Source of the DNA: Fibrobacter succinogenes
GTDB lineage: Bacteria; Fibrobacterota; Fibrobacteria; Fibrobacterales; Fibrobacteraceae
DNA: 64,000 nt
NCBI GenBank assembly: GCA_902756345.1
Contig: CACVQR010000010.1
Location: 1-64,000, forward strand
Reading direction: 5' to 3'
Part shown: one piece after another, positions 26,965-35,838 of the stretch
How the letters are laid out: the number at the start of each line of letters is the position of its first letter
How positions within the stretch are numbered: the first letter of the stretch is position 1
Translations under genes and position numbers: made by a program
The notes under the pieces: model-generated
What the model saw: the letters and a program-made list of their open reading frames with translations, nothing else
Databases searched by the model: none
Told to the model about the DNA's origin: nothing

Positions 26965-29394
26965 GTGGCTGGTTTAAGTTTCATATCCATACGCGGCTGC
27001 AGGCTGCATAACCTGAAAAATATCGATGCCCAATTCCCGCTGGGCAAGATTTCTGTGGTATGCGGGCCTTCGGGCTGCGGAAAATCGACGCTTGTGCTAG
27101 ACACCCTGCACGGGGAATCGAAGCGCCGCTATCTGGAAACACTCTCGCCTTTTGCCGCTGAACTCTTGGGCGGCCGCCGCATTATTCCGCTGGATAGCGC
27201 CGAAGGTTTACCCGCAAGCCTTGCCGTAGGCCCGAGTCACGGCGAAACGCCCGCGAAGGCTTATGCATTGAGCATTTCGGAATGCGATTCAACTTTGCGC
27301 GCCTTGTTTGCTGCGTATGCAAAGCCCGCCTGCCCCGTTTGTGGAAAGCCCATGGAAAGCATGAGTCGCGAAGATATGATTCGCGAGATTGCGAGTTTGC
27401 CACAAGGGAGTAAGTTACAGTTTTTTGCAAGAGTAGACGCCGAGAAACGTGCGAATCTTGATAAGTTGGCAGCGGTATTTCTGGCGCAAGGCTTTACGCG
27501 TGCCATGGCAGATGACGTCAGCTATTCGCTTGCAGACTTGACTGAAAACGAAAAGAAGATTGTCCCGAAGGAATTCTTTATCGTGGTGGATCGCGTGATT
27601 GTCCGCGAGAATACACGCACCCGCATTGCCGAAGCGGTCGATGGAGTCTTGAAGCTCACCCACGGCGAATTGATTCTGGATGTTAACGGAAGCCGCAAAC
27701 TTTTCAGCACGGTGCCGCGCTGCCCTGAACATGGAGCGCAACTTTCCAGACCGCTTACGTCTGAAGACTTGTCGCCGTATTCCCGCACAAGCGTTTGCGA
27801 AAAATGTGGCGGTACCGGAATCATCGAAGACGGCGACAGCACCGAAGAATGCCCGGACTGCAAGGGGCTTCGACTCAAGCAGAATTTTTTGAACGCGGCG
27901 ATTGAAAGTAATTCAAGTGAAGATGACCGCGAAAACAAAAGCAGCGAAGATCGCAAAGATAAGCCGCGCAAAATCCGTACCACTTGGCAAGACATTTTAA
28001 GCACACCTTTCGCGGAACTCGAAAGCCGGCTGCACGCCCTGTTCGACAACCGACTGACGGCAAAGCAGCAGCCCGCATTCCGCACATTGATTGACCGCAT
28101 CCAGGCGATTGTCGATTTGGATATCGGTTACCTCACGGCAGGGCGTGCAGGCGCCACCCTGTCGGGTGGCGAAGTCCAGAGACTTCGGCTTTCGAGCCTC
28201 AGCACCGGTCACCTGAACAACCTCCTGATTGTCCTCGACGAACCCGCCAGCGGACTCCACCAGAGCGATGTGGAAGCCCTCTGGAAAGTCCTCAAGAAGG
28301 TTCAATCCCGCGGAAACACGCTCGTCCTTATTGACCATAACCCAGCCCTCATCAAGAAAGCCGACTGGATTATTGAAATGGGACCTGGCGCCGGCGAAAA
28401 GGGCGGCGAAATATTGTTGCAAGGAACCGCGAAAGAGGTGCTCGGGAATCCAACATCACCCACGGGGAATTGGATTAGAGAATTAGGAATTCGGAGTTCG
28501 GAATTCGGAATTAATAATTTGAAAATTAAACCGAAGGTTCCAAAGAAAAACGCCGCGGCCATCGATATCAAGAACTTCGCGATGTTCGACATGAAACCAG
28601 TCACGGCCAATTTTCCGGTGCAAAAGTTCAGCGTCATTACAGGCCAGAGCGGTAGCGGCAAGTCTACGATTTTCTTCAAGAACCTCGCCCCACGAGCCTC
28701 CAAGGGCGAATTCGAAAGTCTCGGCATCCAGGCGCTCTCAATTCTTTCAACAGGTGACTTTCACGGGAACCGCCGAAGCACCGTGGCCTCGGCCATCAAC
28801 CTGAACACGATTCTCCGCGACCTGTTCGCGAAACTCCCCGAAAGCAAGGTCCGCGGCTATACCGCCAGCAAATTCGCGACGCACGCCCCCGGGGGCCGCT
28901 GCGAAAACTGCAAGGGCGAAGGCGTTATCCTCGACCCCGCGGGCTACGAAGAGTCCGAATGCCCCGTATGTCTCGGCAAGCGTTTCAAGGATGAAATTCT
29001 CGAAGTCCGCTTCAAGTCGCTTTCCATCGCCGACATCTATGACCTAGAAGTCGGTGACGCCTACAAGCTATTCATCAACATGAAGCCCTTCGCCGACAAG
29101 CTCAAGCCGCTTGTAGATACGGGCCTCGACTACCTGAAACTCGGACAGACTACGATGCACCTCTCCGGCGGTGAACGCGCCCGCTTGCGCCTTTCCATCG
29201 CCCTTGCTCGCGCGAAGGCTCCGAATACGCTTTTCCTTTTCGACGAGCCCGCCCGCGGGCTCCATCAAAAGGACATCCAGCATCTGCTTGACTTAATCCG
29301 CGGTCTCACTGAAGCGGGCCACACCGTCATCGCCATTGAGCATGCGCAGGACTTCGTAAACGCCGCCGACTACGTCGTAGAACTGAGCCGGTAG
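26965..29394 (+). CDS. UvrA2-like ABC ATPase (truncated excinuclease A paralogue)
   Basis: 809 residues against ~940 for UvrA. Two ABC modules: Walker A GPSGCGKST (Lys40) and TGQSGSGKST (Lys566), signatures LSGGEVQRLRL and LSGGERARLRL, Walker B LIVLDEPASGL and LFLFDEPARGL. Zinc-finger Cys pairs are present (CEKCGG/CPDCKG and CENCKG/CPVCLG). The UvrB-binding region is shorter, as in class II UvrA2 proteins linked to drug or DNA-damage resistance. Start GTG. Between the modules, residues ~506-519 are encoded by a D-family repeat (28479-28520), read in frame; this stretch is not expected in the family. A separate genuine uvrA is presumably elsewhere. Confidence 0.85.
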   Translation: MAGLSFISIRGCRLHNLKNIDAQFPLGKISVVCGPSGCGKSTLVLDTLHGESKRRYLETLSPFAAELLGGRRIIPLDSAEGLPASLAVGPSHGETPAKAYALSISECDSTLRALFAAYAKPACPVCGKPMESMSREDMIREIASLPQGSKLQFFARVDAEKRANLDKLAAVFLAQGFTRAMADDVSYSLADLTENEKKIVPKEFFIVVDRVIVRENTRTRIAEAVDGVLKLTHGELILDVNGSRKLFSTVPRCPEHGAQLSRPLTSEDLSPYSRTSVCEKCGGTGIIEDGDSTEECPDCKGLRLKQNFLNAAIESNSSEDDRENKSSEDRKDKPRKIRTTWQDILSTPFAELESRLHALFDNRLTAKQQPAFRTLIDRIQAIVDLDIGYLTAGRAGATLSGGEVQRLRLSSLSTGHLNNLLIVLDEPASGLHQSDVEALWKVLKKVQSRGNTLVLIDHNPALIKKADWIIEMGPGAGEKGGEILLQGTAKEVLGNPTSPTGNWIRELGIRSSEFGINNLKIKPKVPKKNAAAIDIKNFAMFDMKPVTANFPVQKFSVITGQSGSGKSTIFFKNLAPRASKGEFESLGIQALSILSTGDFHGNRRSTVASAINLNTILRDLFAKLPESKVRGYTASKFATHAPGGRCENCKGEGVILDPAGYEESECPVCLGKRFKDEILEVRFKSLSIADIYDLEVGDAYKLFINMKPFADKLKPLVDTGLDYLKLGQTTMHLSGGERARLRLSIALARAKAPNTLFLFDEPARGLHQKDIQHLLDLIRGLTEAGHTVIAIEHAQDFVNAADYVVELSR
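28479..28520. repeat. Family D repeat inside a coding region (D2)
   Basis: GAATTAGGAATTCGGAGTTC and following GGAATTCGGAATTAATAATT match the intergenic D family but lie within the UvrA2-like gene, adding about 14 residues to its inter-domain linker without breaking the frame. Confidence 0.7.
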
Positions 29395-29434
29395 ATTCAA
29401 CGACCAGGTTCTGCAGAATCCAACACAATGAAAT

Positions 29435-30033
29435 CTAACGAAGCGCGGCCTTCACATTTTCCAGCGTTGCAATCACCTTGTCGCACCAGGCATCAAATTC
29501 GGGATCTTCTTTCTGGAATTCCGGATGTGCAAGCACATAATCAATGGTACGGCGGATTCCTTGGTCAAAACGGACTTCGGTGCGGAACGTGGGCACGGCC
29601 CGCTTGAGTTTTGAATTGTCGAACACCACAGAGTTCGCCTTGTCGCCGATGAGGCTTCCAAGCAGGTCATAATCGCTTACATCTGCAAGGAACTGCGAAG
29701 ACACATAGTAAGGCTTAAGTTCGACTCCGAGCGCATCGGCAACCGCCTTGTAAATTTGGTTCCACGTCAAAGTCTCGTCGCTTGTTATCTGGAACGATTC
29801 TCCGATGGCGTGAACGTTCCCCATCAAGCCCACAAAGCCGCGGGCAAAGTCGGTGTTGAATGTCATGGTCCAGAGGCTCGTGCCGTCGCCGTGAATAATG
29901 ACGGGCTTGCCCTCGAGCATGCGCTTTGCCACCTGCCAGCTGCCGTTCTTGCCGTGGACGCCCAGCGGGATGCTACAAGGCGCGTGATGGCCATGCTGAT
30001 AGTTCCCGTACCGCCGATGAAAAGTGCGTTCAT
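29435..30033 (-). pseudogene. NAD-dependent epimerase/dehydratase, internal deletion and frameshift
   Basis: The frame 29435-29932 encodes only the C-terminal half of an extended SDR: KRMLEGKPVIIHGDGTSLW, NTDFARGFVGLMGN. Upstream, in the same frame, IPLGVHGKNGSWQ starts at 29971, and in another frame from ATG 30033 the N-terminal Rossmann strand MNALFIGGTGTISMAITRLV is intact. The two parts meet at ~29969-29974, out of frame. About 100-150 codons with the catalytic YxxxK region are therefore missing. No insertion sequence or long direct repeat is seen at the junction. The remnant cannot bind NAD and act as an epimerase. Confidence 0.8.
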
Positions 30034-30038
30034 TGTTT

Positions 30039-30101
30039 AGTAGGAAGTTAGAAGTCGGAAGTAGGAAGTTTCTGTCTACCGACTACTTCCTACTGTCTAC
30101 T
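30039..30101. repeat. Family B intergenic repeat (B2)
   Basis: AGTAGGAAGTTAGAAGTCGG arm facing a CTACTTCCTACTGTCTAC arm: a near-complete inverted repeat ending at the stop codon of the alcohol dehydrogenase gene. Confidence 0.75.
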
Positions 30102-30102
30102 T

Positions 30103-31278
30103 TTACACCGTTGCGTGGGCGGCAATCTTGTAAATCTCGGTCACGTCCTTTGCCTTGAGCGGGACAAATCCCCAGCCGTCGCCCGGATTCAGCTTTTCCA
30201 CCATTTTCGGGATGTCTTCTTCCTTGGCACCGAGTTCTGTAAAGTTAATCGGCATGCCGATGGAATGCAGGAAGCGACGGAATGCCTTGATGCCTTCGAG
30301 GGCGGTGGTCTTCGGGTTCTCGAAATTCATCTCGCAGCCGAACACGCGCGTCGCCATCTGCGCAAAACGCATCACGTTGTGGTCGACGACGTATTCCATC
30401 CAGGCGGGCATGATGACCGCAAGGCCCGCGCCATGGGCGCAGTCATAAAGCGCCGAAAGTTCATGCTCGATGGCGTGGCTGTTCCAGTCCTGACTGCGCC
30501 CGCAGCCCACAACGCCGTTGTGGGCTACCGTCCCCGCCCACATGATGTTCGCACGCACCTGGTAGTTGGCGGGGTCGGCAATGGCGCGCGGGCCCTCCTT
30601 CACCATCGTGAGGAGCACCGCTTCGCACAGGCGGTCAGTGATTTCAACTTCCAACGTATTCGTGAAGTAGCGTTCAAAGACGTGGGCCATGATGTCGGTA
30701 ATGCCGCAGGCCGTCTGGTAGGCGGGCAACGTGCAAAGCAAAGCCGGATTCTGCACCGCAAACTTCGGGCGAATATGTTCGCTGCTGGCCCCCCGCTTGA
30801 GCATGCCGTCTTCCTTGGTCACCACGGAATCGCCACTACCTTCGGAACCGGCCGCCGCAATGGTCTGCACCACGCCAATCGGGAGCGCAGATGTCGCCGA
30901 GGCCTTGCCCTCGTAAAAATCCCAAAAATCGCCCTTGTAAGGAACACCCATGGCAATGGCCTTGGAGCTATCAATTGTGGAGCCGCCACCCACCGCCAAA
31001 ATAAAATCGATGCCATTTTCGCGGACAATCTCAATGCCCTTGTACACGAGCGAATCATGCGGGTTCGGCTTCACGCCGCCGAGTTCCACATGCGGGATAC
31101 CAGCCGCATCGAGGCTAGCCTTGACGCGGTCAATCAAGCCCGAACGCACCGCAGAGCCACCACCGTAATGAATCAGCACCTTCGTGCCGCCATACTTTTT
31201 AACGAGTTCACCGCATTCGTTTTCGCGGTCTTTACCAAATACAAATTCCGTGGGGCTGTAGAAGTTGAAATTATCCAT
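30103..31278 (-). CDS. Iron-containing alcohol dehydrogenase (YqhD/BDH type)
   Basis: 391 residues, group III metal-dependent alcohol dehydrogenase. N-terminal dinucleotide-binding part with AVGGGSTIDSSKAIA and C-terminal metal domain with SHAIEHELSALYDCAHGAGLAV, which holds the His/Asp ligands. Reduces aldehydes or oxidises alcohols with NAD(P)H; short-chain aldehyde reduction in fermentation or aldehyde detoxification is most likely. The start ATG is preceded by AAGGACGGAAC. Monocistronic, with B repeats on both sides. Confidence 0.9.
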   Translation of the reverse strand: MDNFNFYSPTEFVFGKDRENECGELVKKYGGTKVLIHYGGGSAVRSGLIDRVKASLDAAGIPHVELGGVKPNPHDSLVYKGIEIVRENGIDFILAVGGGSTIDSSKAIAMGVPYKGDFWDFYEGKASATSALPIGVVQTIAAAGSEGSGDSVVTKEDGMLKRGASSEHIRPKFAVQNPALLCTLPAYQTACGITDIMAHVFERYFTNTLEVEITDRLCEAVLLTMVKEGPRAIADPANYQVRANIMWAGTVAHNGVVGCGRSQDWNSHAIEHELSALYDCAHGAGLAVIMPAWMEYVVDHNVMRFAQMATRVFGCEMNFENPKTTALEGIKAFRRFLHSIGMPINFTELGAKEEDIPKMVEKLNPGDGWGFVPLKAKDVTEIYKIAAHATV

Positions 31279-31371
31279 GTTCCGTCCTTTTTTAGTTTTA
31301 CCTAAAAATACAAGAAAATCCCGCCCAAAAGCAGGATTTTCTACTAAATGTTGTTCACGCTAGAAAACACC

Positions 31372-31429
31372 ATGTAGACAGTCTTTGTTAGACAACCACT
31401 GTCTACTTCCTACTGTCTACTTCCTACTA
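31372..31429. repeat. Family B intergenic repeat (B3)
   Basis: GTAGACAGTC...GTTAGACAACC arm and CTGTCTACTTCCTACTGTC arm; overlaps the argJ stop codon. Confidence 0.7.
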
Positions 31430-32644
31430 CGTTGTATATTCAGCATTAATCTTAACGTAGTCGTAGCTCAAGTCGCAAGTGAATGCGCTGGCACTAGCGT
31501 GCCCGATGTTAAGAACGAGCGTTACTTTGTATTCACGCTGGCGGACTACCGCACGCAGAGCCTTGGTCTGTTCTTCGTCGAGCTGCACCGGACGGCCGTT
31601 AGAAAGCACCTGCACGTCGCCAAAGAAAAGGTCCGTCTGTTCGGCGATCATGTTGCAGCCGCTACTACCCGCGCTGCTCAAAATGCGGCCCCAGTTCGGG
31701 TCTTCGCCGAACATAGCGCACTTGGCCAAGTTAGACGTGCCAATAAAGCGGGCCATGCGCAAAGCCTCTTCGTGGCTTTCGGCCTTTTCGATGCAAAGTT
31801 CAATCAGCTTGGTTGCACCTTCACCGTCGCGAACGATATCCTTGGCCAGTTCCTTCATCACAAGCATGAGGGCTGCGCGGAATTCACCCTGTTCGCTGAG
31901 CGTCAAGTCTTCGTACTTGAGGCCGCTCATGCCGTTTGCCAAAAGAATGCAAGTGTCGTTCGTGCTGGTATCGCCATCCACCGTTATCGCATTGAAGGAG
32001 TCGGCGATGTCGGCGCGGAATTCGGCAAAGAAATCGATCGGCAAAGCAAGGTCAGTGGTAATAAAGGCAAGCATCGTGGCCATGTTCGGGTGAATCATAC
32101 CCGAACCCTTGCAGGCGCCACCAATCGTCACCACGCCCTTTTCGGTCTGGATTTCAACGGCATGACTCTTGAGAGCAAGGTCAGTCGTGAGGATTGCGCG
32201 ACCAAATTCTTCGGAAGCATCAGCATGGAGCTTTTCCACAAGCTTCGGAATACCGGCTTCAATCTTGTCCATCGGCATCAGGTGGCCAATCACACCGGTG
32301 CTGCAAACGAGCACGCTCTTCGGAGTAAGCTTCAAGGCTTCTTCGGTAAGGACAGCCATGCGTTCCGCATCGCGCAGGCCCTGTTCGCCGGTACAGGCGT
32401 TTGCGTTACCGCTGTTCACCACAACGGCAGAGGCAAAGTGGGCATGTTCAAGGGCGGCTTTGTCGTAAAGCACCGGAGCAGCCTTCACCTTGTTCGTTGT
32501 AAACACGGCAAAGCAACGTGCAGCCTTTTCGCTCTTCAGAAGAGCCATGTCAGCGTTACCGCTGGCCTTGATGCCTGCACAAATTCCAGACGCGGTAAAG
32601 CCCTTCGGGGAGCAAACGCCGCCTTTTTCCAATACAGTGTACAT
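31427..32644 (-). CDS. argJ: Glutamate N-acetyltransferase / amino-acid acetyltransferase ArgJ
   Basis: 405 residues. Transfers the acetyl group from N-acetylornithine to glutamate (and may use acetyl-CoA), in arginine synthesis. The self-cleavage site that splits the precursor into two subunits is visible as NMATMLAF, with Ala189-Thr190; CSTGVIG and GACKGSGMIHPN are also typical. Start set at ATG 32644 after AGGAGATACT; the frame upstream to 32668 has no ribosome site. No other arginine gene is adjacent. Confidence 0.95.
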   Translation of the reverse strand: MYTVLEKGGVCSPKGFTASGICAGIKASGNADMALLKSEKAARCFAVFTTNKVKAAPVLYDKAALEHAHFASAVVVNSGNANACTGEQGLRDAERMAVLTEEALKLTPKSVLVCSTGVIGHLMPMDKIEAGIPKLVEKLHADASEEFGRAILTTDLALKSHAVEIQTEKGVVTIGGACKGSGMIHPNMATMLAFITTDLALPIDFFAEFRADIADSFNAITVDGDTSTNDTCILLANGMSGLKYEDLTLSEQGEFRAALMLVMKELAKDIVRDGEGATKLIELCIEKAESHEEALRMARFIGTSNLAKCAMFGEDPNWGRILSSAGSSGCNMIAEQTDLFFGDVQVLSNGRPVQLDEEQTKALRAVVRQREYKVTLVLNIGHASASAFTCDLSYDYVKINAEYTT

Positions 32645-32731
32645 AGTATCTCCTATTGTTTTTTTCACCCTAAATTATAGAAAAATGCGACAATGTTGAA
32701 CACCCCCTGCTTCTGCCCCACAAAAAAATTC

Positions 32732-32739
32732 TAATTTAA
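32732..32739 (+). promoter_or_regulatory. -10-like TAATTTAA before greA
   Basis: Lies 4 bases before the greA ATG, implying a leaderless or near-leaderless message. Confidence 0.4.
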
Positions 32740-32743
32740 GGTC

Positions 32744-33208
32744 ATGGCTAAAACACCCTGTACTAAAGAAACATACGACAAGCTGGTTGAACGTTACACC
32801 TTCCTCAAAAAGGTCGAACGTCCCCGCGTTGTAGATGAAATGGAAGAAGCCCGCAAGCAAGGCGACCTGAGCGAAAACGCCGAATACCACGCCGCCAAGG
32901 AAATGCTGGCTCATATCGACCTGGAAATTCCCAAGCTGGAAGACCAGATTTCCAATGCAATTATCGTTGAATTCGACGCAAACTCCGACACAGTCCGCTT
33001 TGGAGCCACCGTTACCGCAAAGAATCTGGCTACCAAGAAGGAAGTCGTCTATCAGTTGGTAAGCCCCGAAGGCGTTGATCCGATGAACGGCAAAATCAGC
33101 TTCAAGAGCCCCATGGGTTCCGCATTCATGGGCAAAAAGAAGGGCGAAATTGTCGAAGTCGTCACCCCCAAGGGCAAGAACCGTTTCGAAATCGTCGACT
33201 TCAAGTAA
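32744..33208 (+). CDS. greA: Transcription elongation factor GreA
   Basis: 154 residues, standard length. Stimulates transcript cleavage by stalled RNA polymerase. The N-terminal coiled coil with the acidic tip (ARKQGDLSENAEYHAAKE) is fully conserved, followed by the FKBP-like C-terminal domain (GKISFKSPMGSAFMGKKKGE). The next gene, holA, begins 3 bases after its stop. Confidence 0.95.
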   Translation: MAKTPCTKETYDKLVERYTFLKKVERPRVVDEMEEARKQGDLSENAEYHAAKEMLAHIDLEIPKLEDQISNAIIVEFDANSDTVRFGATVTAKNLATKKEVVYQLVSPEGVDPMNGKISFKSPMGSAFMGKKKGEIVEVVTPKGKNRFEIVDFK

Positions 33209-33211
33209 GCT

Positions 33212-34189
33212 ATGATTCTAGCCCTCATCGGCAAAGACCAGTTTTCCAAGGACAAGCAGGTCGACAAGTTCCTGACTGATGCCCTTGGAGACCGTAAGAA
33301 CGACCCGCTTTCAAAGCAGATTGTGTATGCTTCCGATACGAACATTCCGTCGGTAGCCGGGCTCATTATGGAAAGCTGCGGCGCCGTTTCGATGTTTGCG
33401 CCGGAACAGGCGGTGGTCGTCCGCAATGCAGACGCCATGAAGGCCGATGAATCCAAGGCACTCGCCCGCTGGCTCAAAGACGCCCCCGATTGCAAGCTGC
33501 TGCTCGATTTTGACGAACTCCGCGCGACTTCGGAACTCTACAAGATTCTGCAAAAAGTCGGCAAAATCGAAAAGTACGAAGAACCCAAGCAGTACAAGAT
33601 GCAGGAATGGATTGCATCGAATGTGCCCGCCCACTTCGGAAAACCAATCGAGCCCGCCGCCAGCCAGTACCTGGCCGATGCCCTGGGCACCGACACCAAG
33701 CTTGTTTGCGAAGAATTGGAAAAGGTCCTTACCTACGATCCCGACTGCGCCAAATTCACCTACGATCTCGTGAAGACGATGATTATGCCCCGCCGCGAAA
33801 TCCCGCCTTACGAAATCCTGAATTTTTTCGGCATGCGAGACGCCGTGGGCTTTACCCGCAAGCTTCACGATTTCCTTTACAACAATAGCAGCAAGAACGC
33901 CGACGCGATAAGCCTCGTGAATGCGCTCTACAGTCATTCCATAGACTTGCTGAACTTCATGTCGCTCACCGCCAAGAAGATGAGCGCCGAAGACGCAGCC
34001 AAGGCCTTGGGCAAGAACTATTTCTTGTTCTGCAAGCAGGGCAATGCCGCCGAATGTTGCCGACGTTGGGGCAAGCCGCTCCTTTGCCGCGTCATTCGCC
34101 GCCTCGCCGACCTCAATTACGAATTCAAGAGCAGCAGCTGGACTGTCACCAGCCAGGAACTCGCCCTCGCCGCCCTCGTGGTGAGATAA
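33212..34189 (+). CDS. holA: DNA polymerase III delta subunit
   Basis: 325 residues. The clamp-loader delta subunit opens the sliding clamp. The layout is as in HolA: N-terminal RecA-like domain (MILALIGKDQFSKDKQVDKF, then FAPEQAVVVRNAD), lid (residues ~130-210) and C-terminal helical collar. It has no Walker ATPase motif, as expected for delta. Co-transcribed with greA, which is unusual but not rare. Confidence 0.85.
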   Translation: MILALIGKDQFSKDKQVDKFLTDALGDRKNDPLSKQIVYASDTNIPSVAGLIMESCGAVSMFAPEQAVVVRNADAMKADESKALARWLKDAPDCKLLLDFDELRATSELYKILQKVGKIEKYEEPKQYKMQEWIASNVPAHFGKPIEPAASQYLADALGTDTKLVCEELEKVLTYDPDCAKFTYDLVKTMIMPRREIPPYEILNFFGMRDAVGFTRKLHDFLYNNSSKNADAISLVNALYSHSIDLLNFMSLTAKKMSAEDAAKALGKNYFLFCKQGNAAECCRRWGKPLLCRVIRRLADLNYEFKSSSWTVTSQELALAALVVR

Positions 34190-34190
34190 G

Positions 34191-34318
34191 TCTGAATTCT
34201 GATTTCGGAGTTCAGATTTCTGATTTCAAAATTTGCAACACACTGGATTTTGCTTTATAAAAAAAGACGGACATAGTCCGTCTTTTTTTCTGAATTCATA
34301 ATTCCGAAATCTGAATTA
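34191..34318. repeat. Family D repeats flanking a terminator (D3, D4)
   Basis: 34191-34236 (TCTGAATTCTGATTTCGGAG...) and 34290-34318 (TGAATTCATAATTCCGAAAT...) are inverted relative to each other with the holA/pilQ terminator between them. Confidence 0.65.
34261..34289. terminator. Bidirectional terminator between holA and pilQ
   Basis: A-run, stem GACGGAC (34266-34272), ATA, GTCCGTC (34276-34282), T-run; serves the two convergent operons. Confidence 0.9.
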
Positions 34319-34320
34319 AA

Positions 34321-35838
34321 CTAGTTCCAGCCGCCGTCTTCTTCGATTGCCGGAGCTTCGGGAGCTTGGTCAGCAGATTCGGACTTCGGAGCTTCCTGGG
34401 CGGGCTGCTGTTTCGGTTCCACGATCGGCGTTTCGCTATCAGTCGGTTCAGTCGTCGTCTGGGTCTTCTTGGCGCTCGGAGCACCATTGACGTCGGAAGA
34501 CACTTCAGAAAGTTCCACAGAACCCACATAGTTGCGAATGATACGCGGAGTCACGAAGATAATCAGGTCACGCTTGGTAACGGCCTTGCGGCTGTACTTG
34601 AAGAGGTTGCCGAGCAGCGGGATATCCTTGAGGAACGGAATACCGGATTCGCTTTCGGTATTTTCGTTACGGGTAAGGCCGCCGATCACGACCGTTTCGC
34701 CATCAGCCACCACGACCTTGGTCTTGGCTTCCTGAGTACTGATCACCACCTGGCCCTTTTCGTCGTAGCCGTAGGAGTTGTTTTCGGGGTGCAGGTCAAG
34801 CAAAATGCGGTTGTCGCCAGAAACGTGCGGAGTCACAGTCAGCTTGATACCGGTTTCCACGAGCTGCGTCGAAGATTCACCGCTATCGTCAATCACACGG
34901 ATAGAAACCTTGTCACCCATGAACACCTGGGCTTCGGTATTGTCGAGCGTAGAGACTTGCGGAGAAGCGAGCACTTCAGTAGAAGCGTCACCCATGATGT
35001 TCGAAATGGCAATCTGCAAGTTGTTGTCCAACAGGCTTGCGGTAATAGCAGTGGTTGCATTGCCCACAGCCGGCGAAGCACCACCATTCGGCAAAGAATG
35101 GATTGCAGCGCTGGTACGGGTATCGCCAGAACCGCTACCCTGCGGAGTAGAAACCGTTCCCGGAGTCAGAGCCGTGGTACCCATTCTGGCGGTCCAGTCC
35201 ACACCGAGTTCGCGAGCGCGTTCGCTGTTCACGACCACGAGCTTTGCGGTAATCATGATCTGGAGCGTTTCCACGTCAAGTTCGGTCAAGGCCTTTTCCA
35301 TCTGTTCAATCTTTCCATCGGTATCGTACACGATAATGGAATTCGTACGTTCCACTGTCGTAATGCGGCCACGGTTAGACTTCATGCTTTCAAGCACCTT
35401 CACCAGTTCTTCAGCCTTGGCGTGGTGAACCTGGAAATTCTTACGGACCAGCGGGGCATTCTGTTCGGCCTGGGCTTCTTCATCGGCAATCTTCTTCTGC
35501 TTTGCCTGATAAGTGCTGGAGCGCTGGATCAAGATGTACTTGTCTTCGATGATCCAAGTCAAGTCGTTCATGCTACAAACGATGTCGAGTGTTTCCTGCC
35601 AAGTCTTCTTGGTCACCTTGAGGCTTGTCTTACCCTTGACTTCGGGAGCAAGGATAATGTCCACACCGGCAATCACGGAGATAGAGCTAAACACGGCTTC
35701 GAAGTTCATGTCGACGAAACTGAAGTCATACAATTTCTTGTTGGGGGTTTGCACCGTACCTTCGGCAGGAGCACTCCATGCAGTAGTGAGACCCACCACC
35801 AAGAGAAGAACAGTAAGGATTTTTGTCATCTTTTTCAC
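34321..35838 (-). CDS. pilQ: Type IV pilus secretin PilQ (no AMIN domain)
   Basis: 505 residues. Signal peptide, secretin N0/STN domain (YDFSFVDMNFEAVFSSISVI to ~residue 110), N1 domain (VHHAKAEELVKVLESM), and the secretin core (~200-430) with VLASPQVSTLDN and GGLTRN; the C-terminus is Pro/Glu-rich and low complexity. It forms the outer-membrane pore for the pilus. Canonical PilQ has one or more AMIN domains before STN; here these are missing and an AMIN-like domain is instead on the PilP protein encoded just upstream, with which it overlaps by 4 bases (ATGA). Last gene of pilMNOPQ. Confidence 0.9.
   Translation of the reverse strand: MKKMTKILTVLLLVVGLTTAWSAPAEGTVQTPNKKLYDFSFVDMNFEAVFSSISVIAGVDIILAPEVKGKTSLKVTKKTWQETLDIVCSMNDLTWIIEDKYILIQRSSTYQAKQKKIADEEAQAEQNAPLVRKNFQVHHAKAEELVKVLESMKSNRGRITTVERTNSIIVYDTDGKIEQMEKALTELDVETLQIMITAKLVVVNSERARELGVDWTARMGTTALTPGTVSTPQGSGSGDTRTSAAIHSLPNGGASPAVGNATTAITASLLDNNLQIAISNIMGDASTEVLASPQVSTLDNTEAQVFMGDKVSIRVIDDSGESSTQLVETGIKLTVTPHVSGDNRILLDLHPENNSYGYDEKGQVVISTQEAKTKVVVADGETVVIGGLTRNENTESESGIPFLKDIPLLGNLFKYSRKAVTKRDLIIFVTPRIIRNYVGSVELSEVSSDVNGAPSAKKTQTTTEPTDSETPIVEPKQQPAQEAPKSESADQAPEAPAIEEDGGWN

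Noticed and set aside
31314-31343. Rho-independent terminator after argJ
   Set aside because: The stem GAAAATCC.GC / GC.GGATTTTC has a mismatch and no real T-run; uncertain, so not listed as a feature.
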